From Saprospiraceae bacterium (GTDB lineage Bacteria > Bacteroidota > Bacteroidia > Chitinophagales > Saprospiraceae): a stretch of DNA of 64,000 nucleotides. The position numbers and the translations under genes were made by a program. Position 1 is the first letter of the stretch; each line of letters starts with the position of its first letter. Below the pieces are notes generated by a model. That model saw only the letters and a program-made list of their open reading frames with translations, was not told where the DNA came from and searched no databases. The stretch is taken from assembly GCA_016710115.1 (NCBI GenBank), contig JADJLN010000001.1:548852-612851 (forward strand), written 5' to 3'. This document shows, one piece after another, positions 8,910 through 18,594 of the stretch.

Positions 8910-11900
8910 ATGAAGATCATCCTGACTGCAATGTTGACCTGTTTGGCGGCATTCCTTACCGCTCAGTCCACGGAAGAAAGAAATCTTGTTCCTGCCAGGA
9001 TTAGACAGGCTCAAGCGCTAGGGGAAAATTTTATTCCAGTCCAGCCTTTTTCCGAGGTAGTAAACGCTGATCGCCTGGATGTCCCGGAGGAAGTAATGCC
9101 GTCGGCATGGGGATTGATTCCGGATCTTGGTGTTCTGGAAGATATTGAAGAAAATCGTCCAGACTATCTGAAGGTGCTGATCCCCGGAACTGGAGGTCAA
9201 TCATTGACTCTTCTATTGTACAAGGTGTCCATCGTGGCTCCAGGATTTCAGTTTACCTTTTCAGATGGTACCATCCAGCATCAAGTGCCAGGGGTGCATT
9301 ACCGGGGTATGCTGGAAGGTGATGATCAGAGTATTGTTGCAGTCAGTTTCTTCAAAGACCACGTCATGGGGATCGTATCCAATCACGAAGGTAATCGTGT
9401 ATTGGGCCCGCTGGAAAATCAGGCTGTCCGGGATATGCACATCTGTTACAATGATGACGGCATCCAGGAACATAACCCGTTTTCCTGCGGGATGGAGAAT
9501 CTCGACCATACTGGTGTAATCCAACCCGAACAGGAAAACGGTGGCCAGCGGTCACCCGGCGATTGTGTGAAGGTATATTGGGAAGTCAATTACAATGTGT
9601 ACCAGGACAAAGGCGCCAATACCTTGAGCTATATTACTGGGTTACTCAATCAGGTATTTATTTTATATGCCAACTATGGGATTGAAGTGACATCCAGTGA
9701 GATCTTCATCTGGAATACCCCCAGTCCTTATGCCGGCCCCAGTTCAGGTAACTACCTGGACCAATTCAGAATTGCAAAGAACGGTGTGTACAATGGTGAC
9801 CTCGCTCATCTGTTGGGTTACGGAGGCGGAGGTGGTGTCGCATACCTGAACGTACTTTGTAATAAATACTACGGGGTGGCCTATAGTGGCATCACGGGCA
9901 GTTATAACAATGTACCCACATATAGCTGGTCAGTCATGGTGACTGCACACGAATTGGGACATAATCTCAGTTCACCACATACACACAGCTGCACATGGAA
10001 TGGCAATAACACGCGATTGGATAATTGTGGCGGGAATGCCGGATATACAGAGGGAAATTGCAACAGTTTTCCACCTGATCCCCCCACAGGTGGTACAGTC
10101 ATGAGTTATTGTCATCTGAGACCGGTTGGTATCAATCTCGCAGAGGGATTTGGCACGCAAGCAGGTACATTAATCCTGAACCGAATCAACGCCGTCACCT
10201 GTCTGACAACCTGCGGAGCGGCACCCTGTACATTCAATATCACCTGTCCGCCAAACACAACGGTTACCTGCGGCGCCAACCCGCTTCCGGCCTCTTCCGG
10301 CAATGCGACCGTCCAGATCACAGCCGGTGCGTGTTCACCGACGATATCCTACACGGATAACAATGCCGGACTGACGCTGTGCAATGGTACCGGATTTTTT
10401 ATCCGGACCTTCTCTGCAACAGATGGTAACTCCACGAAGACTTGCTCCCAGACGATCACCAAAGTGGACAATACTCCACCAGTGATCTCGGGAACGGCCA
10501 ATAACGTGAGCATCAACTGCAACAGTCCGGTTCCGGCCGCTCCGATCCTTTCCGCCACAGACAACTGTGGACCAGCCACACTGAACATGGTGGAAACCAC
10601 CAGTGGAGCCAACTGCGGGTACACGATTACCCGCCTCTGGACAGCCACGGACAACTGCGGCAATACAGCCACCCGCCAGCAGGTCGTGACAGTGACAGAT
10701 ACCTCGCCACCGGTAGCCAAGTGCAAGTCCGGTCATGAAGTCTTCCTCAATGGAAATGGGGAAGCCACCATTCATCCGAGCGATATTGACGATGGCAGCT
10801 CGGATGCCTGCAGCGCGATCACTCTGTCCATTTCGCCCACTCTGGTCACTTGTGCAAATCTGGGCAATACAACGGTGACGCTGATCGTCACGGATGCCTG
10901 CAACAATGTCGGCTCCTGCAATGCGATCGTCAAGGTAACCGACAATCTCGTGCCACACATGGTGTGCAAAGACCTGGATATCTATATGGATGACACAGGC
11001 AACCCGGTTACAGTAGACCCTGCTGATCTGGATGGCGGGATCACAGACAACTGCGGGGTAGTTCAGATCGACCTCAGCCAATCCGTTTTCGGATGTGATG
11101 ACCTCGGCACCTCGGGTGTCAAGGTGATCGCACGCGACCAGAGCAACAACAGCAATGAATGCCAGTCAACCATCCGGGTTTATGACCTCATTCCACCGGT
11201 ATTCAGTTATTTCCCTCCGGATATGACGGTGTACTGCAGCGAGGAGAATGCGATTGAGGTGCCCGAAGCAACAGACAATTGTGGTGTGGTCTCTATTGGT
11301 ATGACGGACGAACAGCAGCTGTTGCCTGGCGGCCCGACCGACAGTTACCTGGTGGTGCGCTCCTGGTGGGCTGTGGACAAGGCAGGAAATGAGGTCACGG
11401 GAGTTCAGCGCGTTGCCGTCTTCCCCGATGGCCAGATGGTGACCCTGTGCAATGATGACATCAAGACTGCACCGAGCAAGGCACCGGTGAAAGTGTCGTG
11501 GGATGCACCCAAGGTGGACGATATCTGCCAGGGCAGTTTTGCGATGACCCAGATGGATGGCCCCCCTTCGGGCAGTTATTTCAATCCGGATTCCAAAACC
11601 CGAATTACATACGGGTATGAAGATGCCTGGGGTTCACGTTATGAATGTGCCTTCCATGTGGAAGTGCCGGGCATTTCGGATGATTATCAGGTGAAGATCC
11701 AGCAGGCTGATGTGGAATGCGGAGATCATCTCATTGGTCGGTGTACCGTTTCAGATCTGGGTGCACCCGACAATGCCAGCCTGTTTCTGACACCGAAAGG
11801 CAGTCAGACATGAGAAGTATGAACCTGACCAGTGCAGGAACGCTGGAAATGTATGGGGACGGGACAGCGCGTCTGACGGCATCCTGGATCAATGCATCCG

Positions 11901-13234
11901 GCACGGCGGGATGGGATGGCACCATCTGGTTCCACCACCGCCGCTCGTATGACGGTTGGCTGGCTGCTGGAGGGAAAGCGAATACCGATGCGGGTGGAGA
12001 TCCAACAGGCTGGTCCTATTTCGAACTGGATGCCAGCCGAAGTGAACTTGAAGGCACATCAGGTAACGCTGGAATTAATCTGCGTGTCCAGCAATCGCAA
12101 AATTACAGCAAGCACGGCCTCCAGGTAGGAAGTGGCGCAAATACAAAGACCGCTGGTGCGGGTGGATGGTGTGCCATAGCCACCTTGAACGACCAGGGCC
12201 AGTATACGTCCAGAGGGTATATCTCCTTTATGAGTGCCTGTACGGCAACCGACCTGATCAAGAATGCAGGGAAGTCATTACCATCAGTGGTGGGCCATAT
12301 CCTGTCAAATGGTCTAATAATACGACCAATGATGCCTTCGGCGATATTGCACCAGGGAACGCACAGCGTCAGTGTTACAGACGGGAATGGACAGGTCCAC
12401 AATCATGTCTTCACCCTGGCTGCGCCGACAGGCTGCACCCTCCTCTGGGAAAATCATTGCCGCGAGGCAAACGTAGCTGTCGGTGCTACGGCATCGCAGA
12501 TCAGCACTGGCAGGGCGGTACAGCCGACCGTGCCGTGGATGGCAATACGGATGGCGATTTCACGAATGGTTCGGTCACCAGTACGCTGGCCGGCTGGCAG
12601 AATTACTGGACAGCAGATCTGGGTCAGAATTACCCGGTCCAATCCGTCCGGATCTGGCCACGGACGGACAGTGGAAACAGCAGCCTGGATCCGTTCTACG
12701 TCTTTGTCTCTGCCGATCCGATCCCGGATCTGGCACCGGATCAAATGCTGGCTACGGCCGGAATCCGGGCGATCCGCCATGAAGGGCCGATGGATGAAGC
12801 CTGGCGCATGCCGGCCAATATGGTGTGGGCAGTACATCAAGGTTCAGCTGGAAGCAGAAGGACGCCTGATGATGGCCGAGGTGGAAGCACTGGTTTGCCA
12901 GAAGGACCGGCTGGACCCGGTACCGGGCTCACCGCTCTGGCCCGGTGCACCGGCATTCACGAATGGCGATCACACCGCCAATGTGGATGACCTGTCCGTA
13001 TGGCCCAATCCAACCTCGGATGAACTGAATATCTACATCAATCAGAGTCGAGTTGCGCCGACTGCTGTGACCATCATGTCAATGACCGGACAGCAGGTGT
13101 ATCGCAATGACCTGTCGGGAGCAAAGGAGCATCAGCTTCGCATCCCGGTTGGCAGCTGGTTGGGTGGCATGTATGCCATTACCGTCTCCGGTCCGGATGG
13201 ACTGCGGACACAATGGGTGCAGGTGTCGCGATAA
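8910..13234 (+). CDS. secreted M12B-like metzincin protease with HYR, F5/8-type and T9SS sorting domains (protease A)
   Basis: Corrected length about 1,441 residues. Order: signal peptide (1-18), reprolysin-type propeptide (HYRGMLEGDDQSIVAVSF), catalytic domain with zinc site HELGHNLSSPH (H347, H351, H357) and Met-turn VMSYCH, two HYR modules (from about residue 436), two FLNGNGEATIHPSDID-type modules, another HYR, a beta-rich domain (WFHHRRSYDGW), a fucolectin-like F5/8 domain (DRAVDGNTDGDF) and a type-A T9SS domain (WPNPTSDELNIYI). The zinc site has Ser354 where metzincins normally have Gly. Compared with its paralogue it has small indels near 11811, 11822, 12270, 12356, 12508 and 12823. 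They net to -1, so the end returns to frame. A terminator follows directly. Confidence 0.85.
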
Positions 13235-13290
13235 GCAGGATCTGAAATGATCAACGGGAGGCCCGATCTGGAAACAGGTCGGGCCTCTTT
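10209..13290 (+). repeat. 3.08-kb direct repeat, copy 1 (HYR to terminator block of protease A)
   Basis: From TGCGGAGCGGCACCCTG onward this block matches 19897-22980 at roughly 95-98% by eye, including the stop codon, the spacer GCAGGATCTGAAATGATCAAC and the terminator stem. Upstream of 10209 the two genes share only moderate protein similarity. The boundary coincides with the end of the catalytic domain. Confidence 0.85.
13258..13290 (+). terminator. Rho-independent terminator of protease A
   Basis: A 13-bp stem GAGGCCCGATCTG / CAGGTCGGGCCTC (one G-T pair) around a GAAA loop, followed by a T run (TTTGTTG). It starts 24 bases after the stop codon. The same hairpin follows protease B. Confidence 0.9.
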
Positions 13291-13765
13291 GTTGTGGGCA
13301 CCTCTATTAACCTCGAAATAGACAAGACTAAAGAAAACCAAGCGAGACAAGGCATTTCGAAAGAGCATAGCCACAGCTAAGTGATTGAGAAATAGGCAGG
13401 TCCTTCAGGATTTGGTTGGTCATTGAGTGGGGTTGAGGAGTGCCCTTATATCAAATTGACCTTAACACGATTTCCAAATCATGTATTCTGATTATCGCAT
13501 CTCCGGGATTTCCCATTGAAAGGAATCAATGAAAATGCGACTGCGAAGGGCACCTTTTTCTTTTTTCTGGACGTTCGTTTCTCCCGTCGAAACGCGATAA
13601 TTCCTGTTTTTATAACAGAAGCAAGAACGGTCACGGTAGTTTCTACACTTTTCTTGTCCTCAGATTTAACTAAAGCACCGATTTTCCACCTATGGTGTCC
13701 ATCCTGATGTATATATTGAGGATTGACTGATCAGGTCATGTCATGAACACAACCACAGGAAACAG
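13291..13765. other. 475-base intergenic region
   Basis: No supported gene or RNA. AT-rich with pyrimidine tracts around 13550-13570. No clear -33/-7 promoter pair was found, although the promoter of the fatty-acid module is expected here. An ACAGGAAACAG sequence just before 13766 could act as a weak ribosome-binding site. Confidence 0.5.
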
Positions 13766-14254
13766 ATGAGATACCGGTTTATTGACAGGATACTTTCCGT
13801 TGATTGGAATCGGGAGATCATCCTCATCAAATCAACAACCGCCAGTGAGGATGTCTACGCTGAGCATTTTGACGGATTTCCGGTTTTGCCAGGTGCTCTT
13901 CAGATCGAAGCAATGGCACAGGCGTGTGGAGCCCTCCTGGAGATCTGCTCAGATTATTCCGTGTTCTCCATTCTGCTGATCGTCGAAAAAGTGAAATTCC
14001 GTCGCATGGTTCACCCGGGAGATCAGATGAGGATCACAGCAACCCTGGAGATCGATGCATCTGATTCTGCTCAATTTTCCACGCGCATCGAAGTGGATGG
14101 TCATGTCGTGGCATCGGGCGATCTGGTCGTCGGGAAAGTATATGCAGAAAGACAGAATCAAGAATATGCGACAACGTTTGCAGGTCTGAAACGATATTAT
14201 CAATTCCCGTTGAAAGACGCAGTGATCACCGGAAAAGATCGACTCGATGATTGA
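13766..14254 (+). CDS. 3-hydroxyacyl-ACP dehydratase, FabZ-like
   Basis: A 162-residue hot-dog-fold dehydratase. The catalytic pair is visible as H34 in AEHFDGFPVLPG and E48 in ALQIEAMAQ. Their spacing of 14 equals that of the FabZ His/Glu pair. The family removes water from 3-hydroxyacyl-ACP to give trans-2-enoyl-ACP. Its end overlaps the ketosynthase start by 8 bases (ATGATTGA), which implies translational coupling. It is the first gene of a four-gene module. The C-terminal 25 residues have no family match I can see. Confidence 0.85.
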   Translation: MRYRFIDRILSVDWNREIILIKSTTASEDVYAEHFDGFPVLPGALQIEAMAQACGALLEICSDYSVFSILLIVEKVKFRRMVHPGDQMRITATLEIDASDSAQFSTRIEVDGHVVASGDLVVGKVYAERQNQEYATTFAGLKRYYQFPLKDAVITGKDRLDD

Positions 14255-15557
14255 GCGGGTGCTGATCACAGGTGTCGGGGTTGTCTCTCCGTTTGGTATC
14301 GGGCGTGACCGGTATTGGGACAACCTTGTGGAGGGCAGGTCTGCTGCCCGAATGATCACTTCATTCGATGCCTCGATGATGCCAACCCGTTTCTGGGCAA
14401 ATGCACCATTATCGGAAGAGGACCTTATGCAACAATTACCCAATCAGCGAGCCGGAAAACTGATGCCCCGGGCTGTCAGGATGGCCATGATTGCTGCTGA
14501 AGAAGCTATGACACAATCGGGTGTTGATCCGCTTCGGTTGGATCCTTTTCGATTTGGCATCAGCGTAGGTGCTGGGGGCATTGGACTGGTTGATCAGGGC
14601 CTTTCCCCGATTGATTTCCAGATGGCTATCCAGATGACGGGGAAAACGGATATCCCGGTATCAGAAGGGGAATATTGGCAGTACCTCCTGAATCACATGC
14701 ATCCATTGAATCCGATCCGTACGATTCCAAATGCAATTTCCGCTCATCTGGCCATTCAATACCAGGCGATGGGGAGTTGCCTGACCTATACAACAGCATG
14801 CACCTCTTCTGCCCAATCCATTGGCGAAGCACTGTTGGCATTGCGTCATGGCCGACAGGATATCATGATCGCCGGAGGGGCAGATTCGAGTACCAATCCA
14901 TCCAACCTGTTATCCTTCAGTCTGCTCGGTGCCCTGTCCACGAGAAATGACGAGATCCAACATGCAAGCCGGCCGTTTGACCGCGACCGGGATGGCTTTC
15001 TCTTGTCAGAAGGAGCTGCATTTCTGATCCTTGAAACAGAAACCCATTGTCGGCAACGGGGAGGGGAGCCATTGGCAGAATTGTCGGGATACGGGACAGC
15101 TTCTGACGCCTACAGGGTGACTGATGAGCCAGAAGATGGCCGAGGTGCGATCAGGGCGATGCAAAACGCACTTCGGGATGCCGGGTTAACCCCCGATCAG
15201 ATAGATCATATTAATGCGCATGGCACAAGCACACGCATGAATGATCCGATCGAATCCTTTGCCATTCATCATGTTTTCGGCGAACGAGCCAACCGCATTC
15301 CGGTTACATCAAACAAATCTATGATCGGACATCTTGTAGCGGGCGCCGGCTCAATTGAACTCGTTGCTGCAGTGATGACTATTCGGGAAGCTTGTATCCC
15401 GCCTACTATCAATCTCCAGCACCGGGATGAAGCCTGTGATCTGGATATCGTGGCAGGCCAGGCAAGAACGGGCCAGGTGCGAACGGTGCTTTCCAATTCT
15501 TTTGGATTCGGAGGCCAGAATGCGTGTTTGATTGTTCGTCAGGTAAATCATGAATAA
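14247..15557 (+). CDS. beta-ketoacyl-ACP synthase, FabF/KAS II-like
   Basis: A 436-residue elongating ketosynthase with the complete Cys-His-His triad: C185 in TTACTSSAQ, H325 in NAHGTSTRMND and H362 in NKSMIGHLVAGAGS. It also has the C-terminal NSFGFGGQNACLI signature. It condenses malonyl-ACP with an acyl chain. It starts inside the dehydratase gene and is followed 23 bases later by an acyl-carrier-protein gene, so it probably works on that dedicated carrier rather than in bulk fatty-acid synthesis. The substitution pattern of typical chain-length factors (loss of the Cys) is not seen. Confidence 0.9.
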   Translation: MIERVLITGVGVVSPFGIGRDRYWDNLVEGRSAARMITSFDASMMPTRFWANAPLSEEDLMQQLPNQRAGKLMPRAVRMAMIAAEEAMTQSGVDPLRLDPFRFGISVGAGGIGLVDQGLSPIDFQMAIQMTGKTDIPVSEGEYWQYLLNHMHPLNPIRTIPNAISAHLAIQYQAMGSCLTYTTACTSSAQSIGEALLALRHGRQDIMIAGGADSSTNPSNLLSFSLLGALSTRNDEIQHASRPFDRDRDGFLLSEGAAFLILETETHCRQRGGEPLAELSGYGTASDAYRVTDEPEDGRGAIRAMQNALRDAGLTPDQIDHINAHGTSTRMNDPIESFAIHHVFGERANRIPVTSNKSMIGHLVAGAGSIELVAAVMTIREACIPPTINLQHRDEACDLDIVAGQARTGQVRTVLSNSFGFGGQNACLIVRQVNHE

Positions 15558-15580
15558 ATCAATATCAAACTGATTCGATC

Positions 15581-15889
15581 ATGTGGAAGAAGGAAGAAAT
15601 TGAAGAAGAAGTTCGGCACATTGTGGCAAAGTCCCTGTTGCTCAAACCCGAATTGGTGCTGTTGTCATCCAGATTTTTTCTGGATCTGGAAGCAGAGTCG
15701 ATCGATATTCTGGATATCCGGTTTGCCATAGAAAGTACATTCGGATTTAAATTCCAGAATGATGAGATCCGCGAACTACTTCAGGTCCTGGCGAATGAAC
15801 ACCAGGTCACGGAAAAGGATATTCCGGAATTATTTACCGTTGGCCGAATGGCTGACTTTGTGGTGTATAAATTGATTCCATCGTCATGA
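15581..15889 (+). CDS. acyl carrier protein-like protein
   Basis: A 102-residue, acidic, helical protein. The phosphopantetheine attachment serine is S40 in LEAESIDILDIRFAIE, where ESID stands for the usual DSL/DSI. It is longer than housekeeping ACP (about 78 residues), with an insertion around HQVTEKDIPELFTV after helix III. It lies between the ketosynthase and the reductase, overlapping the latter by ATGA. It probably carries the growing chain of this module. A maturing phosphopantetheinyl transferase is not present in the window. Confidence 0.85.
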   Translation: MWKKEEIEEEVRHIVAKSLLLKPELVLLSSRFFLDLEAESIDILDIRFAIESTFGFKFQNDEIRELLQVLANEHQVTEKDIPELFTVGRMADFVVYKLIPSS

Positions 15890-16638
15890 GCACCATGCGC
15901 CCTGAACGAACAGCCGTCATTCTGGGAGGAAGCCGTGGAGTGGGACGAGCCATCGCCAGGTATCTCGCTGAACGGGGCGTAACCCACTTGTTCATTGTTT
16001 TTCTGGAGCAGGTGGAAGCTGCAGAATCCTTGACTAGGGAGTTAGAATCATGCGGCGTCAAAGTGACTTCTTTGCAGTATAATCTGGGAGTGGCAGAGGA
16101 CATTCAGACGATGGCCGAACGAATTCGCAAATTGACTTCGCAGATAGACTACCTGGTTCATTGTGTCGCATTGACCACATTCAAACCGTTGATGCGGGTT
16201 CGCCCAAATCAATGGGATCTGACCATGGCGGTATCAACCCGTTCATTCGTACATGTTGTGCAGCAATTATCCGACCTGATGCCACGAGGAAGTTCTGTTG
16301 TTGCAATTTCAAGTACAGGCAGTCAGCGGTTTAATGCTAATTATGGAGCACTGGGAGTCAGTAAATCAGCATTGGAATCCGCCGTACGATATCTGGCTGT
16401 TGAACTGGCAGGAAAAGAAATCCGGGTCAATGGTGTGATTTCCGGATTGCTGGGGGGGGCGTCACTTCCACTTTTTCCGGAAATCCAGGAGGTGGTCAAA
16501 CAAACACTTGAACGCACGCCGTCAGGTCGGCTGGGAACTCCTGACGATATTGCGGAGGCAGTTTATTTTCTCCTCACCGGGGCATCGTGGATGACTGGTC
16601 AACATCTGATTCTGGATGGTGGATTCTGTCTGACCTGA
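15886..16638 (+). CDS. SDR oxidoreductase, FabL-type enoyl-ACP reductase
   Basis: A 250-residue short-chain dehydrogenase with a Rossmann motif VILGGSRGVGRAIA. Its catalytic pair is Y153 and K160 in NYGALGVSKSALE, so the spacing is Y-x6-K as in the enoyl reductases FabI/FabL, not the Y-x3-K of ketoreductases such as FabG. The sequence around it (VGVSK..LE..RYLAVEL, TPSGRLGTPDDI) and the ending GQHLILDGG resemble FabL. It would reduce the enoyl-ACP made by the dehydratase. The start overlaps the ACP stop (ATGA). The module thus has DH, KS, ACP and ER, but no ketoreductase or malonyl transferase. Confidence 0.8.
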   Translation: MSTMRPERTAVILGGSRGVGRAIARYLAERGVTHLFIVFLEQVEAAESLTRELESCGVKVTSLQYNLGVAEDIQTMAERIRKLTSQIDYLVHCVALTTFKPLMRVRPNQWDLTMAVSTRSFVHVVQQLSDLMPRGSSVVAISSTGSQRFNANYGALGVSKSALESAVRYLAVELAGKEIRVNGVISGLLGGASLPLFPEIQEVVKQTLERTPSGRLGTPDDIAEAVYFLLTGASWMTGQHLILDGGFCLT

Positions 16639-16711
16639 GTTTGTTTTCATTCTCACACAGTTGTGTTCCAACTATTCAAGTACATTTCGAACAGGCATAA
16701 ATAGAAACAGC

Positions 16712-17425
16712 ATGAAATCACTTTCCTACTGGGCTGTTGTCCACCCAAAATCAAGCTGGGTTTTATTGGCAATCATTCAAATCATCCTGGGTTTCCTGGT
16801 TTTTGAATGGGGAATTCTCCAGGCGATGAGCGGCATTGCACTACCTCCGGTACTGATCTATCTCGGCATGGTGCTGTGCATCCTGGCAACTGTCTTTTAC
16901 CCCGTCCGCAGGTCGGCATCTCCATTCTGGAAATGGTCCTATGGACGTCAGAAGTTGATGGATTTTACACTTCTGTTTAGCGGATTGCTGATGATGTGTA
17001 CCTGGGCGAATCGGGAAGTATTCCGGTTGGATCGAACTGCAGAAAATGAAACTGTTGTATTCGTTGCTTTAGCTGAGCAACCAATTCCTGAAAAATCAGT
17101 CTCATTCTGGCAGGATGTGGTGCGGTCGGGACCCCGTCAGGCTCTACAGAATGTGTTGACAAAACAGGTAACCCTGCGTGTACAGAAAATCAAAGCGAGT
17201 GAGAATGAACGTTGCAGTGTCTGGTGGATTGTCCTGCTGATTATTCTTGGATGCCTGCTTTCAGTAGTGATCGGTTGCGCCCTGGCCTGCAACGGAATGG
17301 GTGCATGGGGTGCCCTGGTCATTTTTGGTGGAATTCTCTTTTTTGTGATTGGTGGGACATTCTGGTTTAAATCAAGACGAATGGCAAATGCCAAGCTGAA
17401 AGGGCCTACCGGGGAAGGCGAATAG
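16712..17425 (+). CDS. membrane protein of unknown function
   Basis: About 237 residues, starting at ATG 16712 (preceded by AACAGC). Hydrophobic segments lie near residues 15-35, 40-60, 75-95, 165-190 and 195-220, with a soluble part (about 100-160) between the third and fourth, and a basic C-terminal tail (FKSRRMANAKLKG). I do not recognise a family. It follows the enoyl reductase by 73 bases on the same strand and may be co-transcribed with the fatty-acid module. It converges on the bestrophin gene with only 10 bases between them. Confidence 0.7.
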   Translation: MKSLSYWAVVHPKSSWVLLAIIQIILGFLVFEWGILQAMSGIALPPVLIYLGMVLCILATVFYPVRRSASPFWKWSYGRQKLMDFTLLFSGLLMMCTWANREVFRLDRTAENETVVFVALAEQPIPEKSVSFWQDVVRSGPRQALQNVLTKQVTLRVQKIKASENERCSVWWIVLLIILGCLLSVVIGCALACNGMGAWGALVIFGGILFFVIGGTFWFKSRRMANAKLKGPTGEGE

Positions 17426-17435
17426 CAGGGTTAGA

Positions 17436-18353
17436 TTATGTTGAAGGCCCGTCAAAAATTTCCTCGACATGTTCCTTCATATTGGCCGCCATGCGAAAGG
17501 TGGGCAGATCATTAGTATCGGTTCCGAAGGGCTCTTCAATTTCTTCGGCGATGAGCTCAAGACTGGCCAGTACGTAAAAAATAAACACCACGACAGGCAT
17601 GACCAGATAGCCGACTTCAAACACATATCCGAAGGGAAGTGTCATCACATAAAAGAAAATGAACTTCTTGAGAAATGCACTGTAGGAGTAGGGTATGGGT
17701 GTATTTCTGATTCGCTCACACGCGCCGCAGATTTCGGTAAACGATTGGAGTTCGGCATTGATGGTGATCAGTTCGTCGCCAGTGATCTTGCCCTCACGGT
17801 GGAGTCGATAGGTTTTGTGCAGCATCAATCGGGCTACCTGATTGGGAACGTGTTTGCTGTGATCGAGATCCGCACCTTCAAAAAGGATGACACGAGTTTG
17901 TTCTTTTTGCAGATGGCTAGCAAGCGCTTGCGCATAGGCCGGGATCCAGCTGCGAAAAAACCGCAGATCTTCGGATTCTTTCAGAATGGCTGACAGTTTG
18001 ATGGCAAGATTGCGCACATTATTGGTAAGCGCGCCCCATTGTTTGCGACCTTCCCACCAGCGGTCATAGGCGGTATTGGTACGAAAGACCAGGAGCAGAG
18101 AGATTACAAACCCCAACATATTATGCATGATGGTGATCTTGCTGATGTAGTCATTTTTAGATAGCTGCCAGTATTCCAGTTCCAGATAGGCGATCAACCC
18201 GGAGTACGCACCAATGGCCAGCATGAGCGGGAAAAGGGCCCGAACAGTATCCGCCTTATGGAATCGGAAAATGAATGAAAACCAGTCTTTTGGATTGTAG
18301 GAGATCATAATGTCAGGAGCGTAATGGCCAGATGAAGAGGCAAGATAGCGCAT
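17436..18353 (-). CDS. bestrophin/YneE family membrane channel protein
   Basis: A 305-residue bacterial bestrophin homologue. The hallmark VFRTNTAYDRWWEGRKQWG is present around residues 90-108. Hydrophobic helices occur near 35-58, 76-92, 228-245 and 250-268, and the tail IEEPFGTDTNDLPTF is typical. Bestrophins form pentameric anion or cation channels in the inner membrane. The gene is divergent from protease B, sharing the 241-base region 18354-18594, and convergent with the preceding membrane protein. No frame problem is seen. Confidence 0.9.
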   Translation of the reverse strand: MRYLASSSGHYAPDIMISYNPKDWFSFIFRFHKADTVRALFPLMLAIGAYSGLIAYLELEYWQLSKNDYISKITIMHNMLGFVISLLLVFRTNTAYDRWWEGRKQWGALTNNVRNLAIKLSAILKESEDLRFFRSWIPAYAQALASHLQKEQTRVILFEGADLDHSKHVPNQVARLMLHKTYRLHREGKITGDELITINAELQSFTEICGACERIRNTPIPYSYSAFLKKFIFFYVMTLPFGYVFEVGYLVMPVVVFIFYVLASLELIAEEIEEPFGTDTNDLPTFRMAANMKEHVEEIFDGPST

Positions 18354-18540
18354 CCGGTTAGAAGCATGGAAGGGTCTGGACTTGAGTTGCTGCCCTGGAG
18401 CATCAACGGATTTTCATTTTTTTACGGATAATCATATGTACCATTTTAATCATTTGTGAGGTGTTGAATGTCAATAAATTACAATCAATACATTATTTAA
18501 ATAAAAGATTATCAATGGATTAAATTAATATTATTCTTGC

Positions 18541-18570
18541 TTGTATCCATGAAAACCTTGACTATCTTTG
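18541..18570 (+). promoter_or_regulatory. Bacteroidetes-type promoter of protease B
   Basis: TTG at 18541-18543, 19 bases, then a perfect TATCTTTG (TAnnTTTG) at 18563-18570. The start codon ATG is at 18595, leaving a short leader of roughly 18 bases. Confidence 0.65.
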
Positions 18571-18594
18571 GTTGTAACCAATCCATTTCCATCT

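Noticed and set aside
10335..11081. 248-codon open frame on the minus strand inside protease A (and its twin at 20100-20768)
   Set aside because: It mirrors the biased codons of the HYR modules, has no family features and lies opposite a well-supported gene.
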